The notes under the pieces were generated by a model, which saw nothing but the letters and a program-made list of their open reading frames with translations, made no database searches and was not told where the DNA came from. From Lawsonibacter sp. (GTDB lineage Bacteria; Bacillota; Clostridia; Oscillospirales; Oscillospiraceae): a stretch of 10,058 nucleotides of DNA. This document shows, piece by piece, positions 1 to 6,379 of this stretch (position 1 is the first letter of the stretch; the number at the start of each line of letters is the position of its first letter). Where the stretch lies: NCBI GenBank assembly GCA_022793355.1, contig JAAWCR010000084.1, forward strand, positions 1 to 10,058, read 5' to 3'. A program made the translations under genes and the position numbers.

Positions 1-17
1 GTCGGCTATTCTTCCCG

Positions 18-46
18 TTTACAACAGCGGGAATCTTTGTTATAAT
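18..46 (+). promoter_or_regulatory. Sigma-A promoter of the phosphofructokinase gene
   Basis: The -35 element TTTACA lies at 18-23 and a perfect TATAAT at 41-46, with a 17-base spacer. A TG at 38-39 adds an extended -10. The predicted start of transcription is near 53, giving a leader of about 50 bases before the gene start at 106. This near-consensus promoter fits a strongly expressed glycolytic gene. Confidence 0.85.
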
Positions 47-105
47 ATTCATGTTTCGGTTATCACCATCCCACAAAGGATATTTTGAATTTGGAGGTAA
101 TTAAC

Positions 106-1347
106 ATGAGCAACACATTAAAGGGCGCCCTGATTATCGGTCAGTCCGGCGGCCCCACTTCCGTAATCAACGCCAGCGCCTACGGCGTCATCCGCACCGC
201 TCTGGACTGCCCCGACATCACTGCCGTCTACGGCGCGTCCCACGGCATCAAGGGCGTGCTGAATGACAAGCTGTACGACATGGGCCAGGAGGACGCCAAG
301 GAGCTGGATCTGCTGCTCAATACCCCCTCCTCCGAGCTGGGTTCCTGCCGCTACAAGATTGCCGACCCCGACGCCGACGACACCGATTACAAGCGCATTT
401 TGGAGATTTTCAAGAAGTACGATGTGCGCTATTTTTTCTACAACGGCGGCAACGACTCAATGGACACCTGCAACAAAGTTTCCAAGTATATGCAGAAGGC
501 GGGCTACGAGTGCCGAATCATGGGCGTGCCCAAGACCATCGACAACGACCTGTTCGGCACCGACCACTGCCCCGGATTTGCCTCCGCCGCCAAGTATATC
601 GCTACCTCCTGCGCCGAGGTGTACAAAGACGCCCGGGTATATGACACCGGCATGGTGACCATCATCGAGATTATGGGCCGCCACGCCGGCTGGCTGGCCG
701 GCGCTGCCGCCCTGGCAGGCGTGGTCGGCTGCGCCCCCGACCTGGTGTACCTCCCCGAGGTAGATTTCGACATGGACAAGTTCCTGGCTGATGTGGACGC
801 TATCTTTAAGAAGAACGGCAACTGTATCGTGGCCGTCTCCGAGGGCATCCACTACGCCGACGGCTCCTTTGTCTCCGAGGCCAAGACCTCCTCTACCGAC
901 GGCTTTGGTCACGCTCAGCTGGGCGGTCTGGCCGCTCTTCTGGCCAGTGTGGTCAAGGAAAAGACCGGCGCCAAGGTCCGAGGCATCGAGCTATCCTTGC
1001 TCCAGCGCTGCGGCGCTCATGTGGCCTCCCGCACCGATATCGACGAGTCCTTCCTGGCCGGCAAGACCGCCGTGGAAGCCGCTGTGGCCGGCGAAACCGA
1101 CAAGATGGTGGGCTTTGAGTGCACCCGCGAGGGCGGCAAGTATGTCTGCAAGACCAAGCTGTTCAACCTGTCTGAGGTGGCCAACTTTGAAAAGAAGGTG
1201 CCCCTGGAGTGGATTAACGCTGAACACAACGGCGTGACCCAGGCCTTCATTGATTATGCCCTCCCCCTGATCCAGGGCGATGCCAAGGCCCCCACCGAGA
1301 ACTCCCTCCCCCGGTTTGCCCGCCTGAAAAAGGTTCTGGCCAAATAA
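106..1347 (+). CDS. Pyrophosphate-dependent 6-phosphofructokinase
   Basis: This 413-residue protein belongs to the phosphofructokinase family. It is predicted to phosphorylate fructose 6-phosphate to fructose 1,6-bisphosphate in the cytoplasm, with pyrophosphate as donor. The phosphoryl-donor glycine-rich segment is GGPTS near residues 15-19. The next donor-site motif reads GGNDS at 114-118, and the family motif PKTIDND lies at 142-148, followed by MGRHAGW at 190-196. In ATP-dependent enzymes the two discriminating positions are glycines (GGDGS and PGTIDND). Here they are Asp and Lys, which in this family marks PPi use; the donor is inferred from this and not measured. The start at 106 is chosen because GGAGG at 93-97 is 8 bases upstream. 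A TTG at 85 is in frame but would place the ribosome binding site inside the gene. The gene ends in tandem stops (TAA TAG). Codon use is strongly biased to C-ending codons, as in highly expressed genes. It is monocistronic. Confidence 0.93.
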   Translation: MSNTLKGALIIGQSGGPTSVINASAYGVIRTALDCPDITAVYGASHGIKGVLNDKLYDMGQEDAKELDLLLNTPSSELGSCRYKIADPDADDTDYKRILEIFKKYDVRYFFYNGGNDSMDTCNKVSKYMQKAGYECRIMGVPKTIDNDLFGTDHCPGFASAAKYIATSCAEVYKDARVYDTGMVTIIEIMGRHAGWLAGAAALAGVVGCAPDLVYLPEVDFDMDKFLADVDAIFKKNGNCIVAVSEGIHYADGSFVSEAKTSSTDGFGHAQLGGLAALLASVVKEKTGAKVRGIELSLLQRCGAHVASRTDIDESFLAGKTAVEAAVAGETDKMVGFECTREGGKYVCKTKLFNLSEVANFEKKVPLEWINAEHNGVTQAFIDYALPLIQGDAKAPTENSLPRFARLKKVLAK

Positions 1348-1360
1348 TAGAAATGCCGAA

Positions 1361-1392
1361 GGCCCGCCCCATTGGGGCGGGCCTGTTTTATT
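1361..1392 (+). terminator. Intrinsic terminator after phosphofructokinase
   Basis: A perfect 10-bp GC stem pairs GGCCCGCCCC (1361-1370) with GGGGCGGGCC (1374-1383) across a 3-base loop and is followed by TGTTTTATT. It starts 13 bases after the stop codon and closes the transcription unit. Confidence 0.92.
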
Positions 1393-1402
1393 AAAAAAAT
1401 GC

Positions 1403-1431
1403 TTGAAATTCATTTTAATTACCTGTATGAT
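1403..1431 (+). promoter_or_regulatory. Sigma-A-type promoter of the GyrI-like gene
   Basis: TTGAAA at 1403-1408 and TATGAT at 1426-1431 are separated by exactly 17 bases. This gives a predicted transcription start near 1438 and a leader of about 39 bases. The region is AT-rich, which raises the chance of accidental matches, but spacing and both elements are good. Confidence 0.65.
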
Positions 1432-1476
1432 TAGTTTATCTGGCCAGAAAATTAAAATAATTTGGAGGCAATTCGT

Positions 1477-1908
1477 TTGAAAATCGAGACATTTCAGGGC
1501 GTTACTATAGCTTATATGCGCCGCATTGGGGCATACGGGCTCGAAAATCGTCAGCTAATGGAGAATTTAAAAGCCTTTTTAGCGCAGCACGGCCTGTTTC
1601 ACGAGAAAAGCACCATATTAGGTATTCCACTGGATGACCCGACTATCACACCAGCAGAACAACTAAGGTATGATGTTGGCCTGATCGTTCCTGCGCATGC
1701 GGCCATTCCCCTGCCCACTCGCAACATCGACGACGGAACATACGCTGTCTTTGAAGTTCAGCATACACAGCAGGGTGTATCATCCTTTTGGCAACATATT
1801 GGGCAGTTTACCTTGTCCATAGACAATACAAAACCGATCATTGAACGTTATTCTTCCCAAAAAATTGCGGAGCATTTATGTGAGTTTTGTATCCCAATTA
1901 TTCGTTAA
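1477..1908 (+). CDS. Stand-alone GyrI-like / AraC effector-binding domain protein
   Basis: This 143-residue cytoplasmic protein resembles the small-molecule binding domain (GyrI-like, AraC effector-binding fold) found as the C-terminal part of some AraC and MerR regulators. Visible family features are an opening strand with YMRRIGAYG (residues 13-21), the segment DDPTITPAEQLRYD (53-66), a later VFEVQHTQQG strand (91-100), and a closing CEFCIPI strand. No helix-turn-helix is attached, so it is a single-domain member; its ligand or role cannot be read from sequence. The start is TTG at 1477, because GGAGG at 1464-1468 lies 8 bases upstream; another TTG at 1462 overlaps that site and is unlikely. 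GC content in sampled stretches is about 45%, against clearly higher in the flanking genes, which hints at acquisition from elsewhere. Its 3' end overlaps the convergent radical SAM gene by 11 bases, with no terminator visible between them. Confidence 0.78.
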   Translation: MKIETFQGVTIAYMRRIGAYGLENRQLMENLKAFLAQHGLFHEKSTILGIPLDDPTITPAEQLRYDVGLIVPAHAAIPLPTRNIDDGTYAVFEVQHTQQGVSSFWQHIGQFTLSIDNTKPIIERYSSQKIAEHLCEFCIPIIR

Positions 1909-2791
1909 AAAGGCTCAGCTGCCGGTCCTCATAGCTCTTGGTGGCGGCGGAGATAATGTGGCGCATCTCGTATAGCAGGCCAAGCTCCTTGCACCGGCTG
2001 GAAAACAGCTCCCACAGCTCATTGGCCCGGGGGCTGGAGCAGTAGTAGCGGGTGCCGTAGCGCTTTCGGTACTTCTCCCCTACCCCCTGGCCGGGGAAAG
2101 CCCGATTCAGGCCGTCCAGAAAAAAATCCCGCTGGCCGTCCCGCATGGTGACCCCGAAGGCGGCGTAGACAAACCTGGCCCCCGCACGGGCGGCGCTGTC
2201 CACCACTGACAGTACATTTTTGGGGAAATCCGCCACAAAGGGCAGCACAGGCATGAGGAGCACCCCGGCAAACACCCCAGCCCCGGACAACTCCGCCAGC
2301 GCTCTCAGGCGGCGGCTGGACGGTGGTGCGTGGGGTTCAATTTTGGCTGACAGGGCATCGTCAGCGGTGGTGATGGTCAGTTTACAAATTACCGGGGAGT
2401 GCTCCTGAATCAGCCGATACAGGTCGATATCCCGGACAATCAGGTCGCTCTTGGTGGCGACCGCTACCCCGCACTGGTATGCGTCAATCAGTTCTAGGGC
2501 GTGGCGGGTCAGCTGGATCTCCCGGTCAAAGGGGTTGTAGGGGTCGCTCATGGATCCCATTGAAATAAAAGCGGGCTTTACCTTGCGCGCCAGGTCGTCC
2601 CGGAGGATGGACAGAGCATTCTCCTTGGCCTTTACCCGGTCGAAATCCGGATTTTGGTAACAGAAACTGCGGCTGTCGCAGTAGAGACAGCCGTGGCAGC
2701 AGCCCCGGTAAATATTCATGGTGTGGTCGGTGCCGAACCATTCTGTTGATTTGTTCCGGTGAAGCAGATGCTTGGCGGGAATGTAGTCCAT
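1898..2791 (-). CDS. SPL-family radical SAM protein
   Basis: This 297-residue protein belongs to the radical SAM group related to spore photoproduct lyase (COG1533 type). The cluster motif CxxxCxxC is present as C31, C35 and C38, preceded by the typical NIYRG stretch. It is followed by MGSMSDPYNP (78-87), ATKSD (112-116) and an EPHAPPSSRRL segment (152-162), all characteristic of this group. Such proteins bind a [4Fe-4S] cluster and cleave S-adenosylmethionine to a radical. Genuine spore photoproduct lyase repairs UV-induced thymine dimers in spores, but it is longer, about 340 residues, and its extra conserved cysteine was not located here. The exact substrate is therefore open. The ATG at 2791 is preceded by AGGTGAG at 2803-2797. 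The gene is divergent from the DNA polymerase IV gene and appears to share a LexA-like operator with it, which supports a DNA repair role by context. Confidence 0.85.
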   Translation of the reverse strand: MDYIPAKHLLHRNKSTEWFGTDHTMNIYRGCCHGCLYCDSRSFCYQNPDFDRVKAKENALSILRDDLARKVKPAFISMGSMSDPYNPFDREIQLTRHALELIDAYQCGVAVATKSDLIVRDIDLYRLIQEHSPVICKLTITTADDALSAKIEPHAPPSSRRLRALAELSGAGVFAGVLLMPVLPFVADFPKNVLSVVDSAARAGARFVYAAFGVTMRDGQRDFFLDGLNRAFPGQGVGEKYRKRYGTRYYCSSPRANELWELFSSRCKELGLLYEMRHIISAATKSYEDRQLSLFNE

Positions 2792-2809
2792 AGCCTCTCA
2801 CCTCTCCCT

Positions 2810-2838
2810 ATTCTACCAGACACGCCCAAATTTGTCAA
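2810..2838 (-). promoter_or_regulatory. Sigma-A promoter of the SPL-family gene
   Basis: Read on the minus strand, a perfect TTGACA lies at 2838-2833 and TAGAAT at 2815-2810, with a 17-base spacer. The predicted transcription start is near 2803, leaving only about 12 bases before the ATG. The leader would thus consist of little more than the ribosome binding site. Confidence 0.75.
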
Positions 2839-2846
2839 CAAAAAAT

Positions 2847-2860
2847 AGAACGTGAGTTTG
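2847..2860. promoter_or_regulatory. Candidate LexA (SOS) operator between the two repair genes
   Basis: The site reads AGAACGTGAGTTTG. Against the known Bacillus-type LexA consensus CGAACRNRYGTTYG it matches 12 of 14 positions, including the core GAAC-N4-GTT. It lies between the two divergent -35 elements and overlaps the first three bases of the DNA polymerase IV -35 (2858-2863). A bound repressor could therefore block both promoters. The match is seen directly; LexA binding is inferred. Confidence 0.6.
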
Positions 2861-2886
2861 ACTTTTCCGGCCATCCAGTGTATAAT
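2858..2886 (+). promoter_or_regulatory. Sigma-A promoter of the DNA polymerase IV gene
   Basis: TTGACT at 2858-2863 and a perfect TATAAT at 2881-2886 are separated by 17 bases. The predicted transcription start is near 2893, with a leader of about 37 bases. The -35 overlaps the candidate LexA operator, so this strong promoter is probably repressed except after DNA damage. Confidence 0.85.
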
Positions 2887-2929
2887 TGTGTAGAGCACAA
2901 CCAGGGAACACGAAAGAAGGGGAAACTCG

Positions 2930-4168
2930 GTGGACCGTGTAATCTTTCACTGTGATTTGAATAGCTTTTACGCCTCGGTGGAACTGCTGTCTCACCCGGA
3001 GCTGCGCCATCTGCCTGTAGCCGTCTGCGGCGACCCGGCCAGCCGTCACGGTATTATTTTGGCCAAGAATGAACCCGCCAAGGTCTTTCAGGTGAAAACG
3101 GCAGAAACCATCTGGCAGGCCAAGCGGAAATGCCCCGACCTGGTCCTCCTTCCCGCTCACCACGGTCTGTACCGAGATTTTTCCCATAAAGTAAATTCCC
3201 TTTATATGGAGTATACCGACCTGGTGGAACCATTCGGCATCGATGAGAGCTGGCTGGATGTCACCGGAACCCTTCACCTCTTTGGCGGGAACGCCAAGGC
3301 CTTGGCTGACCAGCTGCGCGACGAAATACGCAGCCGCTTTGGATTGACCATCTCGGTGGGCGTATCCTTTAACAAGGTATTTGCCAAACTGGGCAGCGAC
3401 TACCAAAAACCGGACGCTACCACCGTCATTACCCGTGAAAACTTCCAGGAAATGGTTTGGCCCCTCCCCGTATCCGATCTTCTCTACGTGGGACGTGCGG
3501 CACAGCGGGTCTTTCAAAAATTTGGCATCCAAAGCATCGGTGATTTAGCTGCATTTGACCGTGAGCAGCTCTTCACCTTGCTGGGGAAAAACGGTGTCCA
3601 GCTCCACGATTTCGCCAGCGGCGAGGATGGCTCCCCTGTGGCCCCCGCAGGTCAATACACGCCCCCCAAGTCGGTGGGCAACGGTTACACCTTCCCACAG
3701 AATCTCCAGGGCCGGGACGAGATTAGAGCGGGAATCGGCCAGCTTGCTGACCAGGTTGCCGGCCGGCTTCGCAAGCACGGCATGAAGTGTCAAGGAGTTT
3801 CCCTTTCAATCCGAGATCCCGGCTTCCGGGACATTGGACGGCAGACCCGTCTGGATCCTCCCACCGACCTGGCCCGGGAGCTCTCCCGGGCGGCGATGGA
3901 GCTGGCAGAGCACTGCTGGAACATGGACAACCCGGTGCGGGCTTTGACGGTAACGGCCATCTACCTCCTCCCTGCTGACGAGGCTGGCGCACAGCTGGAC
4001 TTACTGTCTGTGGACCGGGATGAAAAACGCCGACGTCTGGAGCGACTGGAGGGCACCTTGGACGCAATACGGGCCAAATACGGGCCAGGGGCCATCGCTC
4101 CAGCCTCCTCTTCTAGGGCTCCCGAGCAGGAGCGTCACGCCCCGCCACCGGGAGGAACCCCCCTATAA
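2930..4168 (+). CDS. dinB: DNA polymerase IV (Y-family translesion polymerase)
   Basis: This 412-residue Y-family polymerase copies damaged templates at low fidelity. Catalytic acidic residues are seen as D9 (in HCDLNSFYASVE) and D105-E106 (in GIDESWLDVT). The palm motif SVGVSFNKVFAKLGSDYQKPD lies at about 142-162, followed by the helix-hairpin-helix thumb region (GIQSIGDLAAFD, 199-210) and the little-finger domain from about 245. The residue after the first catalytic aspartate pair position is Asn (DLN) where the well-known DinB motif is DMD, and Y14 is the likely steric gate. QLDLL at 355-359 fits a sliding-clamp binding motif. After it come a charged helix and a proline-rich tail of about 25 residues. 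The start is GTG at 2930, 7 bases after AGAAGGGG. It is divergent from the radical SAM gene, and the LexA-like operator suggests SOS control. Confidence 0.93.
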   Translation: MDRVIFHCDLNSFYASVELLSHPELRHLPVAVCGDPASRHGIILAKNEPAKVFQVKTAETIWQAKRKCPDLVLLPAHHGLYRDFSHKVNSLYMEYTDLVEPFGIDESWLDVTGTLHLFGGNAKALADQLRDEIRSRFGLTISVGVSFNKVFAKLGSDYQKPDATTVITRENFQEMVWPLPVSDLLYVGRAAQRVFQKFGIQSIGDLAAFDREQLFTLLGKNGVQLHDFASGEDGSPVAPAGQYTPPKSVGNGYTFPQNLQGRDEIRAGIGQLADQVAGRLRKHGMKCQGVSLSIRDPGFRDIGRQTRLDPPTDLARELSRAAMELAEHCWNMDNPVRALTVTAIYLLPADEAGAQLDLLSVDRDEKRRRLERLEGTLDAIRAKYGPGAIAPASSSRAPEQERHAPPPGGTPL

Positions 4169-4196
4169 AAGCCGGCCCCACACATAATGGGACATT

Positions 4197-4205
4197 TGGT
4201 ATGAT
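4197..4205 (+). promoter_or_regulatory. Possible extended -10 promoter of the phosphate/metal transporter unit
   Basis: TGG followed by TATGAT (4197-4205) is an extended -10 element. No convincing -35 is found 16-18 bases upstream, where the sequence is C-rich. If used, transcription starts near 4212, just before the hairpin over the gene start. The evidence is moderate to weak. Confidence 0.4.
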
Positions 4206-4227
4206 AGGAGGAACAGCCGCATAGTTT

Positions 4228-4265
4228 GGGGCATGGAGGTGTTGTCCATGCCCCTGTCTTTTTTT
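4228..4265 (+). terminator. Terminator-like hairpin covering the RBS and start codon of the PiT gene
   Basis: A perfect 10-bp inverted repeat pairs GGGGCATGGA (4228-4237) with TCCATGCCCC (4245-4254) around a 7-base loop. It is followed by TGTC and seven T residues (4259-4265). By form it is an intrinsic terminator, and it lies 59 bases after the DNA polymerase IV stop codon. However, the ribosome binding site GGAGG (4235-4239) and the ATG (4248) of the next gene lie within it. It may terminate the upstream gene, attenuate the downstream one, or hide its start from ribosomes. GCCCCA at 4175-4180 could pair with TGGGGC at 4227-4232 as a weak antiterminator. Confidence 0.65.
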
Positions 4266-5276
4266 GAGTTTTTAGGCCAGCTAGGCCGGAATCCACCCCT
4301 ATTAGGAACAGTTTTGCTGACGTTGGCCGTCTTGCTGGTAAACGGCTGGACAGACGCGCCTAACGCCATCGCCGGGGTGGTGGTGACAGGGGCGCTCCCC
4401 TTCCGCCCGGCGGTTCTGCTGGCGGCGGTGTGCAACCTTTTGGGGGTGCTGTGCGTGACCTCGGTGAACGCCTCAGTGGCGGAGACGGTCTACTCCATCG
4501 CCTCTTTCGGCGGCGGTCCAAAGGCCGCCCTCACCGCTCTTTGCGCTGCCATGACGGCTATCGTCCTGTGGGCGGTGGTGGCATGGCGCTTCGGTATCCC
4601 CACCAGCGAGAGCCACGCCCTGGTAGCCGGCATCTCAGGGGCAGCTGCGGCCCTGGAGGGATCCTTCTCCTGCATCCGTTGGGACTGCTGGGCGAAAGTA
4701 ATTGCGGGACTGCTGCTCTCCGCCGCCGCCGGTTTTTTTGCAGGGCAGTGGGTTTTTAGACGTCTGAATACTGTAAAGCTATCTAGCCATACAGTTCGCA
4801 TCGCACAATTGTCGGGGGCCGCCGCAGCTGCCTTTCTCCACGGCGCTCAGGATGGACAGAAGTTTATCGGCGTATTTCTGCTGGGAACAGCCCTGGCTCA
4901 GGGGCGGGCGGACGAGGGCAATTTCCTGATTCCCCTGTGGCTTATGGCGCTGTGCGCTCTGTTCATGGCTCTTGGCACGCTCATAGGAGGGAAAAAGATT
5001 ATCGACACGGTGGGCCGGGATATGGTCTCCCTGCGCCCGAAGGAGGGGCTGGCCGCTGACCTGGGCAGCATCTCCTGCCTGTTGGGAGCTACCCTGCTGG
5101 GCCTGCCTGTTTCCACCACCCACACCCGGACCTGTGCTCTGCTGGGGGTGGGATCCGCAGGGGCAGTACGCCCCGACTGGTCTGTGGCCGGGAAAATCAT
5201 CCTGGCCTGGCTACTCACCTTCCCCGGCTGCATGGCTATCGGGTATTGGATGGCAAAATGGTTCCTTGCCGCATAG
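4248..5276 (+). CDS. PiT-family inorganic phosphate transporter
   Basis: This 342-residue integral membrane protein of the PiT family (PF01384) imports inorganic phosphate, usually as a neutral metal-phosphate complex driven by protons or sodium. The two inverted family signatures are visible: NGWTDAPNA at 32-40 and GLPVSTTHT at 285-293. GIPTSESHAL (116-125) and HGAQDGQK (198-205) are internal repeat counterparts. About nine or ten hydrophobic segments cover the chain. The start at 4248 is chosen because GGAGG at 4235-4239 is 8 bases upstream. An in-frame ATG at 4233 overlaps that site. The start lies inside a strong terminator-like hairpin, which is unusual. The gene is followed after 53 bases by a ZIP metal transporter on the same strand, probably in one transcript. 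The direction of transport and the coupling ion are inferred from the family. Confidence 0.9.
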   Translation: MPLSFFEFLGQLGRNPPLLGTVLLTLAVLLVNGWTDAPNAIAGVVVTGALPFRPAVLLAAVCNLLGVLCVTSVNASVAETVYSIASFGGGPKAALTALCAAMTAIVLWAVVAWRFGIPTSESHALVAGISGAAAALEGSFSCIRWDCWAKVIAGLLLSAAAGFFAGQWVFRRLNTVKLSSHTVRIAQLSGAAAAAFLHGAQDGQKFIGVFLLGTALAQGRADEGNFLIPLWLMALCALFMALGTLIGGKKIIDTVGRDMVSLRPKEGLAADLGSISCLLGATLLGLPVSTTHTRTCALLGVGSAGAVRPDWSVAGKIILAWLLTFPGCMAIGYWMAKWFLAA

Positions 5277-5329
5277 CCTAGTCTGGAAGCAACCGTACAG
5301 GTGCGTAATCCAGAAAGGAATCTTACATC

Positions 5330-6112
5330 GTGTTACAGGCACTTACTTGGGCCGCCGGCGGAACCGGTTTCACCGCCCTCATGACCGCCGCAGGGGCCGC
5401 AATTGTCTTTTTATTTGGGAAACAGGGCTCTGGAGCGCTGCATCGAGTGATGCTGGGCTTCGCCGCCGGTGTAATGATTGCGGCCAGCATGTGGTCGCTG
5501 CTTATCCCCGCCATTGAAAAGGCGGAGGAGCTGGGCCAGGCGGGCTGGCTCCCTGCCGCCGGAGGCTCCATACTGGGTATCGGCTTTTTGCTGCTGATGG
5601 ACTATCTGCTCCCCCACTTCGGGCCGGAATCCTTTCATCGGGGGACCTCCCGTAGCCGCACCGCCCTGCTGGTGCTGGCCGTCACGCTCCATAACATCCC
5701 GGAGGGTATGGCGGTGGGGGTGTCCTTTGCCCTAGCCGCCCAGAACGGAGACGCCGCCTTGCTCACCGCCTCCACCGCCCTGGCAATCGGCATCGGCATT
5801 CAGAACTTTCCCGAGGGGGCGGCTATCTCCCTGCCCCTGTACCAGGAGGGCATGGGCAAGGGCAAGGCTTTTCTTATTGGGGCGGCTTCCGGCGTAGTGG
5901 AACCGGTCTTTGCCCTGCTCACCGTGCTGGTGGCGGGAACGGTCCAGCTGGTCCTCCCTTGGCTGCTGTCCTTCGCCGCCGGGGCTATGCTCTATGTGGT
6001 GGTGGAGGAGCTCATTCCCGAGGCCAATCTGTCTCAGGGGGGCCACTCAGGCACCCTGGGCGTTATGGCAGGCTTCCTCATCATGATGATTCTGGACGTG
6101 GCCCTGGGATAA
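5330..6112 (+). CDS. ZIP-family divalent metal transporter
   Basis: This 260-residue membrane protein belongs to the ZIP family (GufA/ZupT-like), which moves zinc, iron or manganese into the cytoplasm. The metal-site motifs in helices 4 and 5 are intact: HNIPEG at 121-126 and QNFPEG at 158-163, followed by a GAASGVVEP segment (184-192) and the EELIPEA motif (226-232). Eight hydrophobic helices can be placed. The loop between helices 3 and 4 is short and lacks the long histidine-rich stretch found in many ZIPs. The start is GTG at 5330, with GAAAGGA at 5313-5319 about 10 bases upstream. Metal specificity cannot be read from sequence. Pairing with a PiT transporter, whose substrate is often a metal-phosphate complex, suggests linked metal and phosphate handling, but this is inference. 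Confidence 0.9.
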   Translation: MLQALTWAAGGTGFTALMTAAGAAIVFLFGKQGSGALHRVMLGFAAGVMIAASMWSLLIPAIEKAEELGQAGWLPAAGGSILGIGFLLLMDYLLPHFGPESFHRGTSRSRTALLVLAVTLHNIPEGMAVGVSFALAAQNGDAALLTASTALAIGIGIQNFPEGAAISLPLYQEGMGKGKAFLIGAASGVVEPVFALLTVLVAGTVQLVLPWLLSFAAGAMLYVVVEELIPEANLSQGGHSGTLGVMAGFLIMMILDVALG

Positions 6113-6142
6113 TGTTCTTTTCTCCAGGTGAAACAAAAACTA

Positions 6143-6171
6143 TTAACAGGCCAAAAAAGTTCTGCTACACT
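6143..6171 (+). promoter_or_regulatory. Sigma-A promoter of the TPP riboswitch transcript
   Basis: TTAACA at 6143-6148 and TACACT at 6166-6171 are 17 bases apart, and a TG at 6163-6164 gives an extended -10. The predicted transcription start is near 6178, immediately before the aptamer. The placement relative to the riboswitch strongly supports it. Confidence 0.75.
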
Positions 6172-6178
6172 GGCTCCA

Positions 6179-6275
6179 CAATCCAAGGGGCGCTGGCGCA
6201 TGCCGGCTGAGATGTGACGTATTGCCGTCTGGTCCCTCGAACCTGATCCGGGTAATGCCGGCGTAGGAATGCGAT
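6179..6275 (+). ncRNA. Thiamine pyrophosphate (TPP) riboswitch aptamer
   Basis: The conserved THI-box parts are present in order. GGGGCGC is at 6187-6193, a P3-type hairpin CTGGC/GCCGG at 6192-6206, CTGAGA at 6207-6212, and the ACCTGATC..GGTAATGCC..GCGTAGGAA block at 6241-6269. In the last block the helix that is often CTGG/CCAG is CCGG/CCGG, a compensated change that supports a real structure. The closing P1 helix is weak by eye (CAATCC with GGAATG, one mismatch). The 3' edge ATGCGAT (6269-6275) can instead pair with ATCGTAT (6297-6303), giving a plausible antiterminator. TPP binding is expected to favour the terminator that follows, so the downstream frame would be on when thiamine is scarce. 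Confidence 0.9.
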
Positions 6276-6296
6276 GAATCCTATTTGCAGACATAG

Positions 6297-6331
6297 ATCG
6301 TATGCCCACGCTTGCGGGCATACGATTTTTT
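6297..6331 (+). terminator. Riboswitch expression-platform terminator
   Basis: An 11-bp stem pairs ATCGTATGCCC (6297-6307) with GGGCATACGAT (6316-6326) around an 8-base loop. A run of six T residues (6326-6331) begins at the stem's last base. The 5' arm can alternatively pair with 6269-6275 of the aptamer, the normal layout for TPP-controlled transcription termination. Confidence 0.88.
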
Positions 6332-6379
6332 CGTTCCCGCAGGCACTTCCCAATTATTTTACGGAGGAAGTATAAAATT

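Noticed and set aside
457..912. A 151-codon antisense frame inside the phosphofructokinase gene, and similar ones nearby.
   Set aside because: Glycine/valine/histidine-rich composition, no RBS, and opposite a highly biased gene; a shadow frame.
2813..3532. A 239-codon open frame antisense to the 5' half of dinB and its promoter region.
   Set aside because: It lies opposite a clearly recognised gene, has no recognisable motif or ribosome binding site, and is explained by the codon composition of dinB.
5282..5314. Inverted repeat TCTGGA/TCCAGA between the PiT and ZIP genes.
   Set aside because: Only 6 bp with a 21-base loop and no T-run, so it is too weak to call a terminator or regulatory hairpin.
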